Shown piece after piece: positions 61,701-64,000 of a stretch of 64,000 nucleotides of DNA. How positions within the stretch are numbered: the first letter of the stretch is position 1; each line of letters opens with the position of its first letter. The stretch is from Papio anubis. Taxonomy: Eukaryota > Chordata > Mammalia > Primates > Cercopithecidae. The position numbers and the translations under genes are program-made. The notes beneath the pieces were generated by a model. The model made no database searches. It saw only the letters and a list, made by a program, of their open reading frames with translations, and was not told the DNA's origin. The DNA is taken from contig NC_044986.1 in NCBI RefSeq assembly GCF_008728515.1, positions 61,245,159 through 61,309,158 of the forward strand. The letters run 5' to 3'.

Positions 61701-62039
61701 CATTTGCCAAATAATTTTACAGTCCAATTAAGCTCATCGTTACTGACTAGAATGGCATAATCAACTACCCTGTCTGAGATTCTCCTTCTGCCAATTTAAC
61801 TTTCTCAGTACTCCAGCAGTTAAAGCATAGTATTAATCCTATGTGAGAAAATAAAAGTCAAACTACCTTCATTTATGTGTTCTGTGTTTAGTTATTTTTC
61901 AAAAATGCTAATATCTAACATTTGTTATTTAGCTAGATCTACTAGTCATTCTCTAAAAATTAACATGGTACTGACAGTTGTTTAAATATATTCAGAGATC
62001 ATGATGCAAACCTGAACTAACCTGTGATCACAAAGTTCT
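58745..62039. other. Long spacer, no gene or repeat recognised
   Basis: About 3.3 kb of AT-rich sequence without any transposon I can name. A small direct repeat (ATCTTCAAAT twice) lies at 59110-59129 and a short TA run at 59456-59469. Open frames of 60-64 codons (59822-60007 minus, 60755-60949 plus) have no recognised domain. Confidence 0.4.
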
Positions 62040-64000
62040 TCTTCTTTTTTTTAATGGGTTTTATAATTTTAACTCCTATATTCAGGTGATGATTCATTTC
62101 CAGTAAATTTTTGTAAATGTTATAAGGTAGGATCTAAGTTTATGTTTCTGCACATGATTATCCAACTATTCCAAAATGTTTTTAATTGATTTTTTTCACC
62201 ATTGAATTTTTGGATATCTTTGTCAAAAATCAATTGAAGAAAAATGTAAAGGTTTATCTCTGGGTTTTTAATTCTATTCCATTGATTTACATATGTCTGT
62301 CATTACAACAGTGTCACACTCTCTGGATTATGGATACTTTATAGGAGGCTTTGGAGTATATTTTAAACCAGGTAGTGAAAGTTCTCCAGCTTGGTTCTTT
62401 TTTCTAAACTGTTTTTGTTAATTTTAGTAATTTTCATTTTCATATTAATTTTATGATTAGCTATTAATTTTTATTTTAAAAATCCTTTAGGTTTTGGTTA
62501 AGAATTTCATTGATACTATTAGCTAAATTTTGGGAGAGTTGTCATCTTACAATTATAGAATTTTCCTACACATTAACAAAAGTTTTTGTATGTATCTAGA
62601 TATTCTTTAATTTTTCTCAGTAATGTTTGGATTTTAGTGTACGTGTTTGCGTTCCTTTTGTCCAGTGCATTTCTAGGTATTTTATTCTTTGTGGTGTTGT
62701 TTTAATTGAGTTATTTTTTAATTTTATTCTTGGATTGTTCTTATAAATACAATTGATTTCTATATAGATCCCAAATTCTTGGACCCTGCTTAATTTATGT
62801 ATTAGTTCCAGTAGCTCTTTTAGACTCTTCAGGACTTTTTACATAAAGGAACATGCCATCTAAAATTAACAGCAGCTTTGCTTTGTTCTTTATTATCCAT
62901 ATGCCTTCCATTTTTTTTCTGCAATTGTTACATTGATTCAGAATAATTTTGAAGAAAACTAGTGACTGTGAAAATATTTGCTCTGTTATGAGCTTAGAGA
63001 AAAATAATTTAGTCTCTCACCAATAAGCATAATGTAAGTTGCAGAGTTTTCATACCAGTTCTTTATAATATTAAGGACATTTATCTCAATTCCGAATTTT
63101 AATTGTGAGTGGATATCAGATTTGCTCTGATGCTTTTTCTGAATTTACTAAGATCATGATTTTTTTGTTCTTTATTCTATTAATGTGATGTATTACATAA
63201 ACTGATTTGGGGATGGTTATCCTATCTGGTTTTTCTGCAATATATCCCACTTACTTGTGACTACGTAATTTTTATATTTGGGTTTTTGATTGCATTTGCT
63301 AGTATTTTGTTAAGGATTATGCATCTATGCTCATGAGAATATTGGTCTGTAATTTCATTGGCTTTGTGATCAGGGTAATATTGACCTTCTATTGTAAATT
63401 GAGAAGTGTCCCCTCATCCTTTCTTTTCTGGAAGGGTTTGTGTAGGATTGCTATGTATCATTCTTTCAACTTTTCATAGAACTCACCAGTGACATAATCT
63501 TGGACTGACTTTTCTATGAGGGGGATTTATTATAAGTACAAATTCCATGTGTTTGCTTTATGTAAGTCTACTCATATTCTTTATTTCTTGAGTCATTTTC
63601 GCTGGTTTGTGTCTTTCCTGAACTTTATTCATTTTATTGTAGTTGTATAATTTGTTGACAAAATGTTCTTCATAATATTTCCTCATGATCCTTTTAACTT
63701 GCATAGGTGTGCTTGTGATGTCGCTCTCTTCAACTTTAGGTTTTGGTCATTTGCATATTTTTTATTGGTAAATGTAGCTAAAATGTATAAAATCTGTTGT
63801 TCTTTTTACAAATTTGATTTTGTTGATTTTTATCTATGTTTTGGTTTTATATTTAGTTGATTTCTGCTCTCATACTTACTTTCTTCTTTCTATTTGCTTT
63901 GTGTTTCATTTGCTGTTTTTTGTCTATTTTTTTGTAGAGACATTTATATTATTTATTGCAAACTTGTTTAGGTATATGTGGTTTTTAATATATGCATTTT
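62040..64000 (-). mobile_element. Ancient L1M ORF2, antisense, cut by window edge
   Basis: Antisense ORF2 from near its C-terminal side at 62040 through the RT core. Landmarks: 'ttggatatctttgtcaaaaa' near 62210, 'ttctattccattgatttaca' near 62272, 'atttctaggtattttattct' near 62670, 'gaatattggtctgtaatttc' near 63338. It continues past 64000. All frames are broken, so it is a fossil. Confidence 0.85.

Overview
This window reads as nuclear DNA of a catarrhine primate (ape or Old World monkey). It is AT-rich and packed with primate retrotransposons (several Alu elements, one full-length L1PA-type LINE-1, an L1PB element, MST/THE1-type MaLR LTRs) over an older mammalian layer (L1M, MIR, L2, MLT1, ERVL, hAT-Charlie). 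The youngest-looking Alu (58444-58728, perfect 16-bp target-site duplication) carries a base combination I associate with Old World monkey AluY lineages. That is recalled subfamily knowledge, so human versus monkey is left open.

I find no intact protein-coding gene, tRNA, rRNA, CRISPR array or operon. The longest open reading frame (36488-37375, 295 codons) is the endonuclease part of a broken L1 ORF2. Nearly all other open frames of 60-140 codons lie inside Alu, L1, MaLR or ERVL copies or in AT-rich spacer. By my tally roughly 40 of the 64 kb is recognisable transposable element, mostly L1.

Layout. 1-2160: antisense L1 ORF2 running off the left edge. 2400-7500: almost complete ancient L1M, antisense, with two Alus in it. 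7500-12250: spacer with an MLT1-type LTR and traces of MIR and L2. 12250-17200: a second ancient L1M, antisense, split by a complete MST/THE1-type MaLR element (13061-15341, two LTRs, 5-bp duplication GTCCT). 17490-21205: sense L1PB with a long 5' UTR, the beginning of ORF1 joined to the 3' end of the element, and an inserted Alu. 21205-26480: spacer, (TA)(CA) microsatellite, L2, a cluster of Alu pieces and an L1MA 3' end. 27740-29230: decayed ERVL pol. 32430-34189: ancient L1 3' ends. 34190-40385: full-length but dead L1PA-type element. 40386-42375: spacer with MIR and an L1M 3' end. 42683-45965: ancient L1M 5' half with an Alu. 46400-49955: antisense L1 with an ERVL-type LTR in it. 50660-51750: MER5-like and hAT elements, the hAT split by an MLT1 LTR. 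53486-56265: Alu, L1M pieces in opposite orientations and a MaLR LTR. 56265-62040: mostly unannotatable sequence with two Alus. 62040-64000: antisense L1M ORF2 running off the right edge.

The features do not work together as a pathway. What the window offers is a stratigraphy of nested insertions: L1M, then MaLR, ERVL and L1PB, then Alu, with target-site duplications that fix several boundaries. I do not see an undescribed biological system here. The best leads are structural: an L1PB joining ORF1 directly to its 3' end, a full-length L1 without a visible target-site duplication at a discontinuity in its host repeat, a 23-bp A tract and a 31-bp tandem duplication inside an L1 ORF2, inverted repeat pairs, and long repeat-poor stretches that could be tested for conservation.
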